DNA of 64,000 nt from Pararhizobium capsulatum DSM 1112 (lineage in GTDB: Bacteria > Pseudomonadota > Alphaproteobacteria > Rhizobiales > Rhizobiaceae): positions 124,001 to 188,000 of the forward strand of contig NZ_JAUSVF010000003.1 of the NCBI RefSeq assembly GCF_030814475.1. Reading direction: 5' to 3'. Positions 51,697 through 60,886 of this stretch are shown here, one piece after another. Numbering within the stretch: position 1 is the stretch's first letter; every line of letters starts with the position of its first letter. Position numbers and translations under genes: made by a program. The notes below the pieces were generated by a model. It had not been told where the DNA came from and ran no database searches. It saw only the letters and a program-made list of their open reading frames with translations.

Positions 51697-53268
51697 CTAT
51701 AATACGAGTTTGGCTACCTTTCTCAGTACGTCGCTCAGGTTTTCGGAGACCGCAGAGGGCGTGAGCTGCGTGCGCCAACAAACGAGCCCATCAGGACGAA
51801 CGAGAGCTGCGCCCTCGACTCCAACACCGAAAGCATCCGCGAAGGAGATGGTATCGTTGATCAGGATGTCGCGTCCAATCCGAATGATCGCAAAAGTGAA
51901 ACCCGTTTCATCGCTGGCCGCCTGTGCCGCACTCTCCCAGAGCGCATCCTCTGTGATGAAGACAAAGCCGCGTGTGAACAAGTCAATTGTCGATTGGCGG
52001 CGATGTGCATCGATCCAGAGATGAGGCGCACGCGTCCCGGGCTGCCCCGCCCATTCATCGGGATGCGCCGCAGCAGGAAGGCTACTGGCAGCATCGATGA
52101 TAATGTCCGACCGATGAAGCTGTCCCAGTTCCATCGCCTTGTCGTCGTAGACCGTCTCGTTCGACAGGGTGTTGCCAACGTAGCGTGCATAGTCCGGCCG
52201 TGCGAACGTCTGTTGATGGCGTAGCCATCCCACTGGCTGCCGCTCCGCAGAGTACGTGTCGAGAAGCGTTGGTTTCGATGTGCCATCGAGGACGAGATCG
52301 AGCTTCCACGCGAGGTTCCAGACGTCGTCTATTCCTGTATTGGCACCGTAGCCACCGCGAGTCGGCGGAAGCTGATGCGCTGCATCTCCGGCAAGGAAAA
52401 CGCGGCCCTTCGAATAGACATCAGCAATCCGTCCCGCCATCTCCCAGGCGCCTGATGTAATGATCTCGAAGGGCAGGTCGGCACCGAGCGCTCGGCGGAT
52501 GTCAGACGCATATTCCCTGGAGCGCTTTACTTCGCCGCCGTAGAACATCAATACCCACCGACTGTCACCATATGTGGTGAGGAACGCCTTGAAGCCCTCC
52601 TGCTCTATCTCGAACTGCTGGAAACCCCGCTCGAGAAACTTATCGGCCGCCGGGCATTGGAACAGAACTGACCGGATGTTCATGATGTGGCCGACGCCAT
52701 GCAGCTCGACCCCCAGCTCCTCCCGAACCGCGCTTCCAGCGCCATCTGCCGCGATCATGTAGTTCGCGCACAGTGAGTAGATGCGGTCGTTCTCCCGGTT
52801 TCGAACCGTCGCGACGATACCGTCGCTCCTGTCCTCGAAAGACAGAAGCTCCGTGCCCAGAAGAAGCTCAGCGCCCAACTCACCGGCGCGTTCCCGCAAG
52901 ATCGGCTCCAGCTTGTCCTGGGCGAAACCCGCCATGCCGGCGGGCGATAATGCTCTTTCTTGTCGGGCTGGAATTGGCCCGCTGGAGGGCGTCCATCGGG
53001 CTTCATTCTTCACCTCGCCGACAAGGCTAGTGACAGTTGCCCGCCGCAGACGGAAGCTTGGGTCGGCGATGGGAATCCGGTCAGCTATGCCAATCGCTCG
53101 GTAGAATTCGAGGGTGTGCTCGGTGAAGCCCGTTGCTCGGGGATGAAGGGCGCTGCCGCCGTGCTTTTCAACGACGATTGTCTTTATGCCGCGCCAGGCA
53201 AGAAATGCCGCCGCGGAGAGACCCACAAGACTGCCGCCGATAATAATAACCTGGGTATCGTGGTGCAT
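51697..53268 (-). CDS. FAD-dependent aromatic monooxygenase (PHBH/TetX-like)
   Basis: The 523-residue flavoprotein has the dinucleotide-binding GGSLVGLSAAAFLAWRG at residues 11-27, the arginine region of the ribityl site (LHPRATGFTEHTLEF), the DG-type motif MIAADGAGSAVREELG near 165 and the late FAD motif GRVFLAGDAAHQLPPTRGGY near 283. The C-terminal thioredoxin-like extension (about 400-523) is typical of phenol hydroxylase, MhpA and polyketide-tailoring enzymes. These enzymes hydroxylate phenolic or polyketide rings, or inactivate antibiotics. The ATG at 53268 has AAGGAAG upstream. It stands alone and convergent with the MarR gene. Confidence 0.88.
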   Translation of the reverse strand: MHHDTQVIIIGGSLVGLSAAAFLAWRGIKTIVVEKHGGSALHPRATGFTEHTLEFYRAIGIADRIPIADPSFRLRRATVTSLVGEVKNEARWTPSSGPIPARQERALSPAGMAGFAQDKLEPILRERAGELGAELLLGTELLSFEDRSDGIVATVRNRENDRIYSLCANYMIAADGAGSAVREELGVELHGVGHIMNIRSVLFQCPAADKFLERGFQQFEIEQEGFKAFLTTYGDSRWVLMFYGGEVKRSREYASDIRRALGADLPFEIITSGAWEMAGRIADVYSKGRVFLAGDAAHQLPPTRGGYGANTGIDDVWNLAWKLDLVLDGTSKPTLLDTYSAERQPVGWLRHQQTFARPDYARYVGNTLSNETVYDDKAMELGQLHRSDIIIDAASSLPAAAHPDEWAGQPGTRAPHLWIDAHRRQSTIDLFTRGFVFITEDALWESAAQAASDETGFTFAIIRIGRDILINDTISFADAFGVGVEGAALVRPDGLVCWRTQLTPSAVSENLSDVLRKVAKLVL

Positions 53269-53951
53269 CTGTCTTCCTTTTGGAATGGCTTTGGGGCCAC
53301 GTTGCCAAGGACGGCTGCACTGCTTCGATGGAAGTCGATTATGGACATGCCAACGGAGCGGACGCAGTACGTCCGGTTTCCGTCGTGGTCCGCGGCCCGA
53401 GGGCTGGATTTGGGCCACTGGCAATCTGCCAGCGACTGACCGGGGCTCACCAATAAACCGGTCCACCATTTTCGACTGCTTTGATCTACGGCGCTGCTCG
53501 GTCGTCGTCAAGTGCGGATACCACCGGTGGTGGATCGTCATCGATCGGATCTGCGCAGGTGACTGACACACCATGACAGCAAACAGACCGACTTCTAAGG
53601 TGCGACGACTCGCATGCACGACCATCGACTTATCTGGCGGATGCAAGCGGCTGGTGATCGGCAAAAGGCTTGCGAAACTTACATCCCTGGCTCAAGCGGA
53701 TTGGATATTTTTGCGGGCACGGGAGAACCGACTCCTCCGGAGGGCCATCGATAAAAGATCGGCATCGCATTCAGCATGACTGATGCAGCCACCAAATATT
53801 CACCTGCCCGGCGGAAATATTAAATGTTTATTATGTATATTACATATCATATAACTCCATGCCCGAGATGTTGGTCGGAGCCCCTCGCTGACACTGCTGA
53901 CATGACGTCGTGGTTGTTTGCCTTTTTGCACGGCTATTCAGGAGGCCACGA
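53269..53951. promoter_or_regulatory. Intergenic region between monooxygenase and chemoreceptor genes
   Basis: About 680 bases without a supportable gene. The left part continues the monooxygenase frame upstream of its ribosome-binding site without family similarity. The segment 53815-53870 is strongly AT-rich (repeated TATTATGTATATTACATATC-like sequence) and is the likely promoter region of the chemoreceptor gene, with TGTATATTACATA forming a near-palindrome. Confidence 0.35.
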
Positions 53952-55778
53952 ATGTCCCGCCCTAAGATCAAAACCGCACTCACGTCCGTATTGGCACTCG
54001 TTGCCTGCGTCTTTGTCATGTTCGCCTGTTTTGCCATAAACAGCATGAACACCGTGAACAACAACGTCGCGGAGCTCGCGATGGGATGGCTGCCCGGAAT
54101 CGCGATTTCAAATGAAATGAACATTGCCCTATCTACGATGCGCCGCGATTACCTCAACCACATCATGGCGCTTGACGATGCCAGCCGTGGAGAAGCCGAA
54201 TCAGCGATTAATAGCGGCGCAAGTCATTTCCTTGCGGAACTGGCCAAGAATGAGGAGCTATCGCATAACGACGCGGAGCGTGCGGCAGCCAACGACATCC
54301 GCACAAAGTTCAGCGCATTGCAGCAGCTCTCGGCGCCCATGCTGGCATTGTCCCAGGCAGGCAAGTTCAATGACGCCAAGATCTACCAACAAACGAGAGT
54401 GCGGCCCGCCGCATCCGAGCTGACCGAAGCGATCGATCAAATAGTCAAGATCAAATTCGCGGGAGCCGGGGAATCGTATGAAACAAGTAAGTGGGTGTTC
54501 CGAAGGACAATGAGCCTAACCCTTATCGCAGTAGCTATTGGCCTGGCGATCATCGCAGGAGGGGTGTATTTCAGTCGACGGGGTATCGCAATGCCGATAG
54601 AGGCCATCACGGTCTCTATGAAGGCGCTCGCAACCGGCAATACAGAAACTCCCATCCCCTATGAAGGACGAGCGGACGAGATTGGTGACATGGCCGCGGC
54701 GGTCGCGGTTTTCAAAGCGAACGCGCTTGAAACCACGATGCTTGAAACACAGGCGGCGCGCGAGCGCGCTTTGGCGGAGAAAGAGCGCGAACAGAATGCC
54801 GATAGCCAGCGCGTAAAAGCTGAGGAAATGCGACTTGCCACGGACGGCCTGGCACTGGGTTTGTCTCATCTGGCCAAGGGTAACTTGTCTTTTCAGCTAA
54901 CCAGCGACTTCGCCCCCGATTTCGAAGCCTTGCGTGACAACTTCAATGCTTCAGCACTTCAATTGGCGGACACACTTCAGTCCGTTGCGGCGGCTGCATC
55001 ATCGATCGACAGTGGATCTCGAGAAATCAGCCGTAGCTCAAACGATCTTTCAGGAAGGACAGAGCATCAAGCGGCCTCGCTCGAGGAGACAGCGGCAGCT
55101 CTCGACCAGATAACGACCAATGTCTCTAACTCTTCCCAACGCGCCGAGGAGGCGCGGCAAATCGCCGGCCAGGCCAATGCCAGCGCCATGCAGTCAAGTC
55201 TGGTCGTGGCGAACGCAATCAACGCAATGGAGCGCATCGAACAGTCCTCGAGGCAGATTTCAAACATCATCTCCGTGATCGATGAGATCGCTTTTCAAAC
55301 GAATTTGCTCGCCCTCAATGCGGGCGTGGAGGCAGCGCGTGCCGGCGAGGCGGGCAAGGGGTTTGCGGTGGTCGCCCAGGAGGTGCGAGAACTGGCACAG
55401 CGCTCCGCTCTCGCTGCCAAAGAGATCAAGGATCTGATCCGCAATTCTTCCATTGAAGTTGAGGGCGGCGTCAAATTCGTTCGTGACACCGGCGATGCGT
55501 TAAACGTTATTGGAGACTATGTTGGCGCAATCAATCAACATATGGAGTCAATCGCCGTATCAGCGCGAGAGCAGTCTATTGGACTCGTTGAAGTCAACTC
55601 TGCCGTTAATCAAATGGACCAGGTTACGCAGCAAAACGCTGCGATGGTTGAGGAGATGAATGCCGCGAGTGCGACGCTCGCGCAGGAATCCAATCGCCTG
55701 AAGGCGCTTACATCTCAGTTCGTATTCACCCGGTTGGACGAGTCGAGACGGGCGCTTTCCGGACTGCGGGCCGCATAG
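53952..55778 (+). CDS. Methyl-accepting chemotaxis protein
   Basis: The 608-residue receptor has a first membrane helix (about residues 10-31), a periplasmic four-helix-bundle-type sensor to about 180, a second helix (about 185-205: [19 protein letters not shown]), a HAMP domain beginning at [10 protein letters not shown], and a long cytoplasmic coiled coil. The tip motif is canonical: [20 protein letters not shown] then [18 protein letters not shown]. No C-terminal CheR/CheB pentapeptide is present; it ends GLRAA. The ATG at 53952 follows AGGAGG. It would report to CheA/CheW encoded elsewhere. Confidence 0.93.
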   Translation: MSRPKIKTALTSVLALVACVFVMFACFAINSMNTVNNNVAELAMGWLPGIAISNEMNIALSTMRRDYLNHIMALDDASRGEAESAINSGASHFLAELAKNEELSHNDAERAAANDIRTKFSALQQLSAPMLALSQAGKFNDAKIYQQTRVRPAASELTEAIDQIVKIKFAGAGESYETSKWVFRRTMSLTLIAVAIGLAIIAGGVYFSRRGIAMPIEAITVSMKALATGNTETPIPYEGRADEIGDMAAAVAVFKANALETTMLETQAARERALAEKEREQNADSQRVKAEEMRLATDGLALGLSHLAKGNLSFQLTSDFAPDFEALRDNFNASALQLADTLQSVAAAASSIDSGSREISRSSNDLSGRTEHQAASLEETAAALDQITTNVSNSSQRAEEARQIAGQANASAMQSSLVVANAINAMERIEQSSRQISNIISVIDEIAFQTNLLALNAGVEAARAGEAGKGFAVVAQEVRELAQRSALAAKEIKDLIRNSSIEVEGGVKFVRDTGDALNVIGDYVGAINQHMESIAVSAREQSIGLVEVNSAVNQMDQVTQQNAAMVEEMNAASATLAQESNRLKALTSQFVFTRLDESRRALSGLRAA

Positions 55779-56078
55779 TGAAAGCTGAGGGTGACAAGGG
55801 TTGATCGCTTCACAAGTTCCTACTGGCTACTGACGAACGGCGCATTGGCGCGATCTGCTCGATTGCGAAAGCCCAACTCGAACGACTGCTGCAGGCCTTG
55901 GATCATACGATCCCTCCACCTTGCAGATGCTGACGTCAATCCGCCTGTGCGGTAACTGGCGATGGTGTCTTCGGACACCACTCGCAAAATAATCACGGAA
56001 CAGGCGGACGACACCTAGAAAGTTTTTTGGTTATATAGATTACATGTAATTGTAAGTTCAACCGAATGGGAGTATTAC
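55779..56078. other. Intergenic stretch after the chemoreceptor gene
   Basis: A 64-residue minus-strand frame (55820-56014) is present but unfamiliar. The right end (56030-56065) is AT-rich with TTATATAGATTACATGTAAT and probably holds a promoter for the decayed gene that follows. Confidence 0.35.
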
Positions 56079-56315
56079 GTGAATACGATGGTCGTGTCCC
56101 GCAAGTGCGCAGCAAGGATCTACATCAACGGCAGCGGCCGACGACGTGACGAAACTCCAGCAGGATCTTGCCAGGAAAAAGGGACGAGGGACAGAACACA
56201 GAGGACGACGACAAAAAGGCGATCCTCCAAAAGGCAATCGCCGACCTTGAGGTGAAAATCGAGAAGGCGACCGCTGAGCAAGCCCGAGGCTCAGCGAGCA
56301 GCAAAAGCCGAATGA
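56079..56315 (+). pseudogene. Small coiled-coil protein gene with several frameshifts
   Basis: Pieces in successive frames join into one plausible protein: a GTG start with MNTMV, then SAQQGSTSTAAADDVTKLQQ and DLARKKG, then DEGQNTEDDDKKAILQKAIA and DLEVKIEKATAEQAR, then EAQRAAKAE and a TGA at 56313-56315. The whole would be about 77 residues with a Ser/Thr/Ala-rich start and a charged coiled coil, like the FlxA-like small proteins of rhizobia. At least three indels are needed, near 56105, 56180 and 56285, so it is decayed. Confidence 0.45.
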
Positions 56316-56490
56316 GGATCCGTCCGTGCAATCAAAAATTGCAGACGAGAGTGAGAGAATCGGGACGGTTAATTATGATGCGAAAACAGAATTCGGCGGG
56401 AGGGTTGCATTTGTGTGAGGGCGATGCAGATCGCGCTTACCTCTGCAGACCTGTGGTCAAATTGTGTTGATTCAATTGGGGGCTGGTGAA

Positions 56491-57444
56491 ATGGTCAAGC
56501 GCATCGAAAAAAGTCAACTTCGCGCCGGCATGTTCGTTGAAGCGGTGGAAGGTTTCCAACGTGACACCCCATTCAGCGACCGTCGTTTCATGCTGACCCT
56601 TCCGTCCGATGTTGAGGCTATAAAAAGCAGCAATATAACCGGAGTCTTTATAAATCCGACGAAGGGTGCGGATCTAGGCGTCGCTGACGAGCCATGCGCT
56701 AACCCCATCGGTGTCAAAGGACTGCGTAAGCACAGACGCCAGGCTATGCCAACATCCCAAAAAATTGCTTTCAACGCGATCATGGAAACAACGGCTGCGT
56801 TGACAACCGTGTTCCGTGATGCCGTATCGGGCAGGGCGATGACGCATGAAATGGTCGTTCCGATCGTCGAGCAGGTCATCAACTCTATTGATGTTGATCC
56901 CTCCGTGCTGATCGCAATGACGCGACTAAAATCTCGGGACCAGACGACCGTCCTGCATTCGATAGCAGTGTGTGCACTCATGGTGAGGTTCGCACAGAGT
57001 TTAGACAGTGACAAGCCGACCGTCCTTACGCTGGGAATGAGCGGATTGCTTCACGATATCGGGAAGCTCCGCATTCCATTGAAAGTGCTCAACAAGGCCG
57101 GTCGGCTTTCAGAGGTAGAGATGACAATGATAAAACGGCATCCCTCGATTGGGTACGAGATGCTGTCACGCAAGCCAGGAATGCCCGTCGCCGTGCTGGA
57201 TGTATGTCTACATCATCACGAGCGGATGGATGGAAAAGGGTATCCGGAAGGAAAGTCGGCTCGTGAGATCAGCGGGGCCGCCCGCATGAGTGCAATTTGC
57301 GATGTTTACGATGCTTTGACCTCGGCAAGACCGTATCGCGACCCGTGGGCGCCGGAACAGGCAGTTGCTTGGATGAAGGGAACAGATGGGATGTTTGACC
57401 GCTCCCTTTTATCCAAGTTCTTCGAGAATGTGGCAGGCATGTGA
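56491..57444 (+). CDS. HD-GYP domain cyclic-di-GMP phosphodiesterase
   Basis: The 317-residue protein has an N-terminal DUF3391-type domain (VKRIEKSQLRAGMFVEAVEG to about residue 70) and a C-terminal HD-GYP domain. Metal ligands and signature are intact: HSIAVCALMVRFA, GLLHDIGKLRIP, RHPSIGYEMLS, CLHHHERMDGKGYPEG and ICDVYDALTSARPYR. It should hydrolyse cyclic di-GMP in the cytoplasm and so favour motility, which fits the neighbouring chemoreceptor. The ATG at 56491 follows GGGGGCTGGTGAA. Confidence 0.92.
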   Translation: MVKRIEKSQLRAGMFVEAVEGFQRDTPFSDRRFMLTLPSDVEAIKSSNITGVFINPTKGADLGVADEPCANPIGVKGLRKHRRQAMPTSQKIAFNAIMETTAALTTVFRDAVSGRAMTHEMVVPIVEQVINSIDVDPSVLIAMTRLKSRDQTTVLHSIAVCALMVRFAQSLDSDKPTVLTLGMSGLLHDIGKLRIPLKVLNKAGRLSEVEMTMIKRHPSIGYEMLSRKPGMPVAVLDVCLHHHERMDGKGYPEGKSAREISGAARMSAICDVYDALTSARPYRDPWAPEQAVAWMKGTDGMFDRSLLSKFFENVAGM

Positions 57445-57559
57445 GTACTTTCTCAGTCTGGCGCCATCAGCTTAACATCGAGCTGCTGCTGCGCATGAAT
57501 TGCATCAATAGACAGTGACAGGAATAGAGAAGTTCCATAAGCTATCTTATCTGATACGA

Positions 57560-57665
57560 TATAACATAACGTTCAAACACTGGCGAAGAGATATCGAGCT
57601 CCCCAGCCTCCTCCCCGAGGCACCTTGGCTGCCGTCGGACAGGTCTCGGCGGCAGCCTCTTTTCT
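57560..57665 (+). ncRNA. Candidate small RNA with anti-Shine-Dalgarno loop and Rho-independent terminator
   Basis: GCCTC and GAGGC form a small hairpin whose loop region exposes CTCCTCCCC, an anti-Shine-Dalgarno sequence. It is followed by a terminator: GGCTGCCG (57627-57634) pairs with CGGCAGCC (57650-57657) and TCTTTTCT follows. This layout is that of the alphaproteobacterial alpha-r14/cuckoo small RNAs. The 5' end is a guess and no clear -35/-10 pair was found. The same hairpin could instead terminate the HD-GYP transcript. Confidence 0.4.
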
Positions 57666-57760
57666 CGTGGGTATCGCTGTCTTCGTTTCTACCGAGACGT
57701 CAATGCTGACATTTGGCAGGACACTCGCTGACCGAGGTGCAACCTTACGCGAAGTTTGTC

Positions 57761-57961
57761 ATGAAGGAATGGATACATTCGCCGCTTGAAAAGACCTGCC
57801 TCCGGTGGATTGCCCGAGGCAGGACCGTCGCCGAAATCGCTTCGATTGAGGGCAAAAGCGTCGCCGACATCGAGAGCTGCCTGCTAGGTGTGTTAGTCGC
57901 ATTGAAGGCAAAATCAATAAAGGAGGCGCTTCAGAAAGCGGACCTCTGTGAGCCTGATTGA
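57761..57961 (+). CDS. Short LuxR-type helix-turn-helix protein
   Basis: The 66-residue product is little more than a GerE-like helix-turn-helix: PLEKTCLRWIARGRTVAEIA then IEGKSVADIESCLLGVLVAL and AKSIKEALQKADL. No sensor domain is present. The ATG at 57761 is used; a TTG at 57713 in frame would add 16 residues. Stand-alone LuxR-type domains of this size are common on rhizobial replicons and may form heterodimers with full-length regulators such as the LuxR protein at 49966. Confidence 0.7.
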   Translation: MKEWIHSPLEKTCLRWIARGRTVAEIASIEGKSVADIESCLLGVLVALKAKSIKEALQKADLCEPD

Positions 57962-58195
57962 CTTTATAGCTTCTACAGGCGCTCTTGCCACCGGCTCGAA
58001 AACGGAATCGACCTTTCTGCCGTGAGCGGCGGGAAGCAACTGGCACAAGCGTGAATTCGTGCGCAGAAGTGCGTCACCCGATGAAGGATCCCGCTGTCTT
58101 TTGATGGCCTCCTGGCACAGCGCCGGATCTTCCACGATCAACTCGTAAAGGGTCCGCTAGCAAGCTGCGGCCGCGTCAGCTTCGCCTCGCGGTAA
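57962..58195. other. Boundary region before the ParB-like remnant
   Basis: A minus-strand frame (57914-58141) gives LYELIVEDPALCQEAIKRQR-type sequence that looks protein-like but has no clear start and no recognised family. It may be the remnant of another gene at the junction where the ParB-like gene lost its 5' half. Confidence 0.35.
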
Positions 58196-59184
58196 TCGCG
58201 CCCGTCGCCGGGCCTTTTGAGGAGCCATCGAGCGGGAGTTGGCCCGCTCCGGATGGAGCCGCTCAAATACGGCAAGCCGCAAAAGTCGGACCATACCGCC
58301 ATGTATCTCGACCGCAACGGCAAGGTGCAGACGGCGCATTTCCGGATGCCCGAAGCAAAGAACCCGAAGGGCACGGCCGGTGCGGCCGCTGGCGGCTCGA
58401 ACGAGGTGGATGACGGACCGATCGTCACGTCGAAGCCCCGGCCGGAAGTGACCCAGAAGGGCCACGACATGATCGGAGATTTCCGCACCGACGCGCTTCA
58501 TGATGCACTCGCACGGGCGCCGATCGAAGACGACATATTGATGGCGCTGCTGGTGCTCGCTTTCGCGGAGGTGAACGTCCGAGTCGATTCCGGTGTGAAC
58601 GACCCCGTGTTCGGGACAAAGCGGTTCTCGCGCCATGCCGTCCGACTGTCGACACGAATGGTAAGCTGGCCTTCGATATGGATACAGTACGTGTGACGGC
58701 CCGTTTCGCATTGATCGACGTCCTGTCTTGCCGCCGGGGCATGTCCAACAGTGGGCTCGTTTCCCGCATCGCCGGCAACGCGATCGGCGCGGATGCCTAT
58801 CTGCCGAACATGGGCACGGAGGACTTTTTATTTTGCCTGTCACGGCAGTCTTTGGAAGCTTCGTGCAAGGAAACGTTCATCCTGCCGTGCTCGCGTGTCC
58901 GGGAGACGCGCGCGGCGCTGGTCGATCACTATAAGGACGGGCATTTCGTGCATCCGACAGCGCTTTTTGCGTCGGACGCGAAGGAACTCGCGGACCTCCT
59001 CAAGCAGGGCGAGATCGTGGAAGACGGCGGTACAGAGATCGAAGAGGCGTCCGGCGTCCCAAGTGAGACCGAGCAGCCGGATGGTGATGCGATCGGCGAA
59101 GAGCACGGTGATGATCCCGACACCGGAGGCGGAGATGAGACCTCTGACGAGGAGGTCACCGCCTACGGGGTCGCGGCGGAATAG
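58196..59184 (+). pseudogene. Plasmid ParB-like protein, truncated and frameshifted
   Basis: The reading holds the C-terminal part of the large ParB-like proteins of rhizobial conjugative plasmids. The first part (58196-58648) includes MEPLKYGKPQKSDHTAMYLD, VTQKGHDMIGDFRTDALHDA and LARAPIEDDILMALLVLAFA. At about 58648 the frame shifts by -1 and continues VDTNGKLAFDMDTVRVTARF, NAIGADAYLPNMGTEDFLFC and an acidic tail ending YGVAAE. The ParB nuclease-like N-terminal domain and the helix-turn-helix are absent; full-length relatives have about 600-700 residues. The gene is therefore inactive. Confidence 0.75.
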
Positions 59185-59302
59185 TCGCCCTTTCTCCCCC
59201 GATCGAAGCCACCGCCGCCGGCCATCACCGGCAGCGGTCTTGTTTCCACACATTGTCATCACGGAGGGCACATCCACTAGCCCACGCCTGCTGCTTGCGA
59301 CC

Positions 59303-59620
59303 ATGGAGGCGGCCCATCGTCAGGCCCACCAGGAGCTCGAAGTCGTGCATCGGCAGATTGCCAACCGGGCCGAACGACTGACCATCACGCGGAAGGCGAA
59401 ACCCTGGTCGCGTTGCAGAGACTGGTCCAACGGGACACGCTCCGACGAGCGGATGTTCCACGATCACCTCGATCGCCTGATCTTCGAACGTTGTGGCTAG
59501 ATCGACGCCCTATCACGCAAGTTGGCCCGGCAGGAGGCGGACGCTGTTGAAGGTTCGCAAGAAGCTCGGCGTCGATGCAGCCCGCTAGGTTTTGTGAGCC
59601 GGATCATTTCGAGGGTCCCG
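59303..59620 (+). pseudogene. Small plasmid gene with an in-frame amber codon
   Basis: From an ATG at 59303 the frame encodes MEAAHRQAHQELEVVHRQIA and continues to TAG at 59498-59500, after DRLIFERCG. The same frame then reads IDALSRKLARQEADAVEGSQ, which looks like the direct continuation of the helical protein. Replacing TAG by CAG (Gln) would restore a plausible protein of about 100 residues. No family name is known to me. The gene lies between the ParB-like remnant and the 194-residue gene. The right end given is approximate. Confidence 0.45.
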
Positions 59621-59991
59621 TCCGGGATCCAGTCGCAGCAAACTTCGTGATGGTCGGCGGAGGTGGCGGGGTTCCCATGCATCCGATTTGCGGTTGGTTG
59701 CCCACCCCTTGTCGGAACGCCCTTCGGTTTGTCACGGCCGTAAGCCGGCGGCCGGTCGTTTCAAGGCCGCTTGCGCGCCGCGGAGCGGCCTCTTCCCCCT
59801 CCCTTCGCAAGCCGGCCCCGCGTCCTTCGCAGGGTCTTGACCCTGCTTGTCCGCAAGGCCGCCTCGCTCGCTCAGGGGCTTCGGACCTGTGAAAGCGCCC
59901 GCCTTTCGCCGGCTTTTCTCGACCGTACCGAAGGGCGCTCCGGCAAGGGGCCAGCGCGAGCCTTTGGAGAAAACCGGAAAGGAAACCTGAT
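59621..59991. other. Long leader before the 194-residue plasmid gene
   Basis: No gene is supported. It contains a hairpin GGCCGCT (59765-59771) / AGCGGCC (59784-59790) followed by TCTTCCCCC, likely a terminator, then a GC-rich leader ending in GGAAAGGAAACCTGAT as ribosome-binding site for the next gene. Confidence 0.4.
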
Positions 59992-60576
59992 ATGGCCAAG
60001 CCCGCAACCAATCGCCAGTCGCCCCGCGTCGTCCAGCTCCGCAAGGGCGCCACAATCGAAATGGTCCGGCTCACTTGCCCGGATGCCACGCAGGCGATGC
60101 GGATCGCTGAGAGCTATGGAACCGCGGTCGTCGACAGCGACTGCATACGCGACCTGCATGAGCGACTGATCATCGAGACCGCTGATAGCCTGTCTGATGG
60201 GCTCGGCGAAAGGGCGATGCAGATCCATCTTCAGCGCATGGTCGGCGCCTTCGTCGGATCGGCCCATGGCGCCGGGCAGTTCTACTCCCGCGCCGTCACC
60301 GAGGCGCGTGACGCGACCGCGAAGGCGGCCAACGATGCCCGCGACGAGGATCTCGACGGTCCCGTCGGCTACGATAGCGCAGCTCAGCGCAAGCGCGAGT
60401 TCGCCGCTGACATGGGTGTGCAGGCTCACGCGCTCCGAATGGCAGCCGAGGCTGCAGTCGCCGCCTATAGCCAAGTCGTCGGCGAGGCTTGGAGGCCCTT
60501 CGACCGCCCGGTCGACAATCCCGGCCAGGCACTCGACCGCAAGGCGGCCGAAGCGCAGCTGGCGGCTCTCGGTTGA
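59992..60576 (+). CDS. Conserved plasmid hypothetical protein (194 aa)
   Basis: The 194-residue soluble protein starts MAKPATNRQSPRVVQLRKGA and is alanine-rich and helical (HLQRMVGAFVGSAHGAGQFY, RKREFAADMGVQAHALRMAA). No domain is recognised. Its place, between a ParB-like gene and ardC, matches the accessory block of rhizobial conjugative plasmids, where a protein of this type is commonly found. The GGAAAGGAAACC upstream is a good ribosome-binding site. Confidence 0.75.
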   Translation: MAKPATNRQSPRVVQLRKGATIEMVRLTCPDATQAMRIAESYGTAVVDSDCIRDLHERLIIETADSLSDGLGERAMQIHLQRMVGAFVGSAHGAGQFYSRAVTEARDATAKAANDARDEDLDGPVGYDSAAQRKREFAADMGVQAHALRMAAEAAVAAYSQVVGEAWRPFDRPVDNPGQALDRKAAEAQLAALG

Positions 60577-60588
60577 GCCGTTGATAGA

Positions 60589-60606
60589 GCGGGGCTTCGT
60601 CCCCGC
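60589..60606 (+). terminator. GC-rich hairpin after the 194-residue gene
   Basis: GCGGGG pairs with CCCCGC around CTTCGT, 13 bases after the stop codon. No U-run follows. It opens a 280-base leader without a gene before ardC. Confidence 0.4.
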
Positions 60607-60886
60607 CGACATCGCCACTTCGATGTAGGTGGTCGGCCCCCATTTTTGGGCGCCGGCCTCTTCCCGTGTCGTGGCGAAAGGGAAGAAGAAGGGAGTGAAT
60701 AGACGGTTGGCCATCGCGACCCCGCCCGGCTTCGGTCCTGCCGGGGCCGGGAAATCTGCGCAAGGGCTTGAGCCCTCCTCCACTTCGTTCCGGCGCGTAC
60801 CGCGTGCGTGTCCCCCTGATGCCCCGGCTTTCGGACCGCCGTACGGGGTCGCGATTGGCGCGACCTCAGGAACGGAGGTCAGAAAA

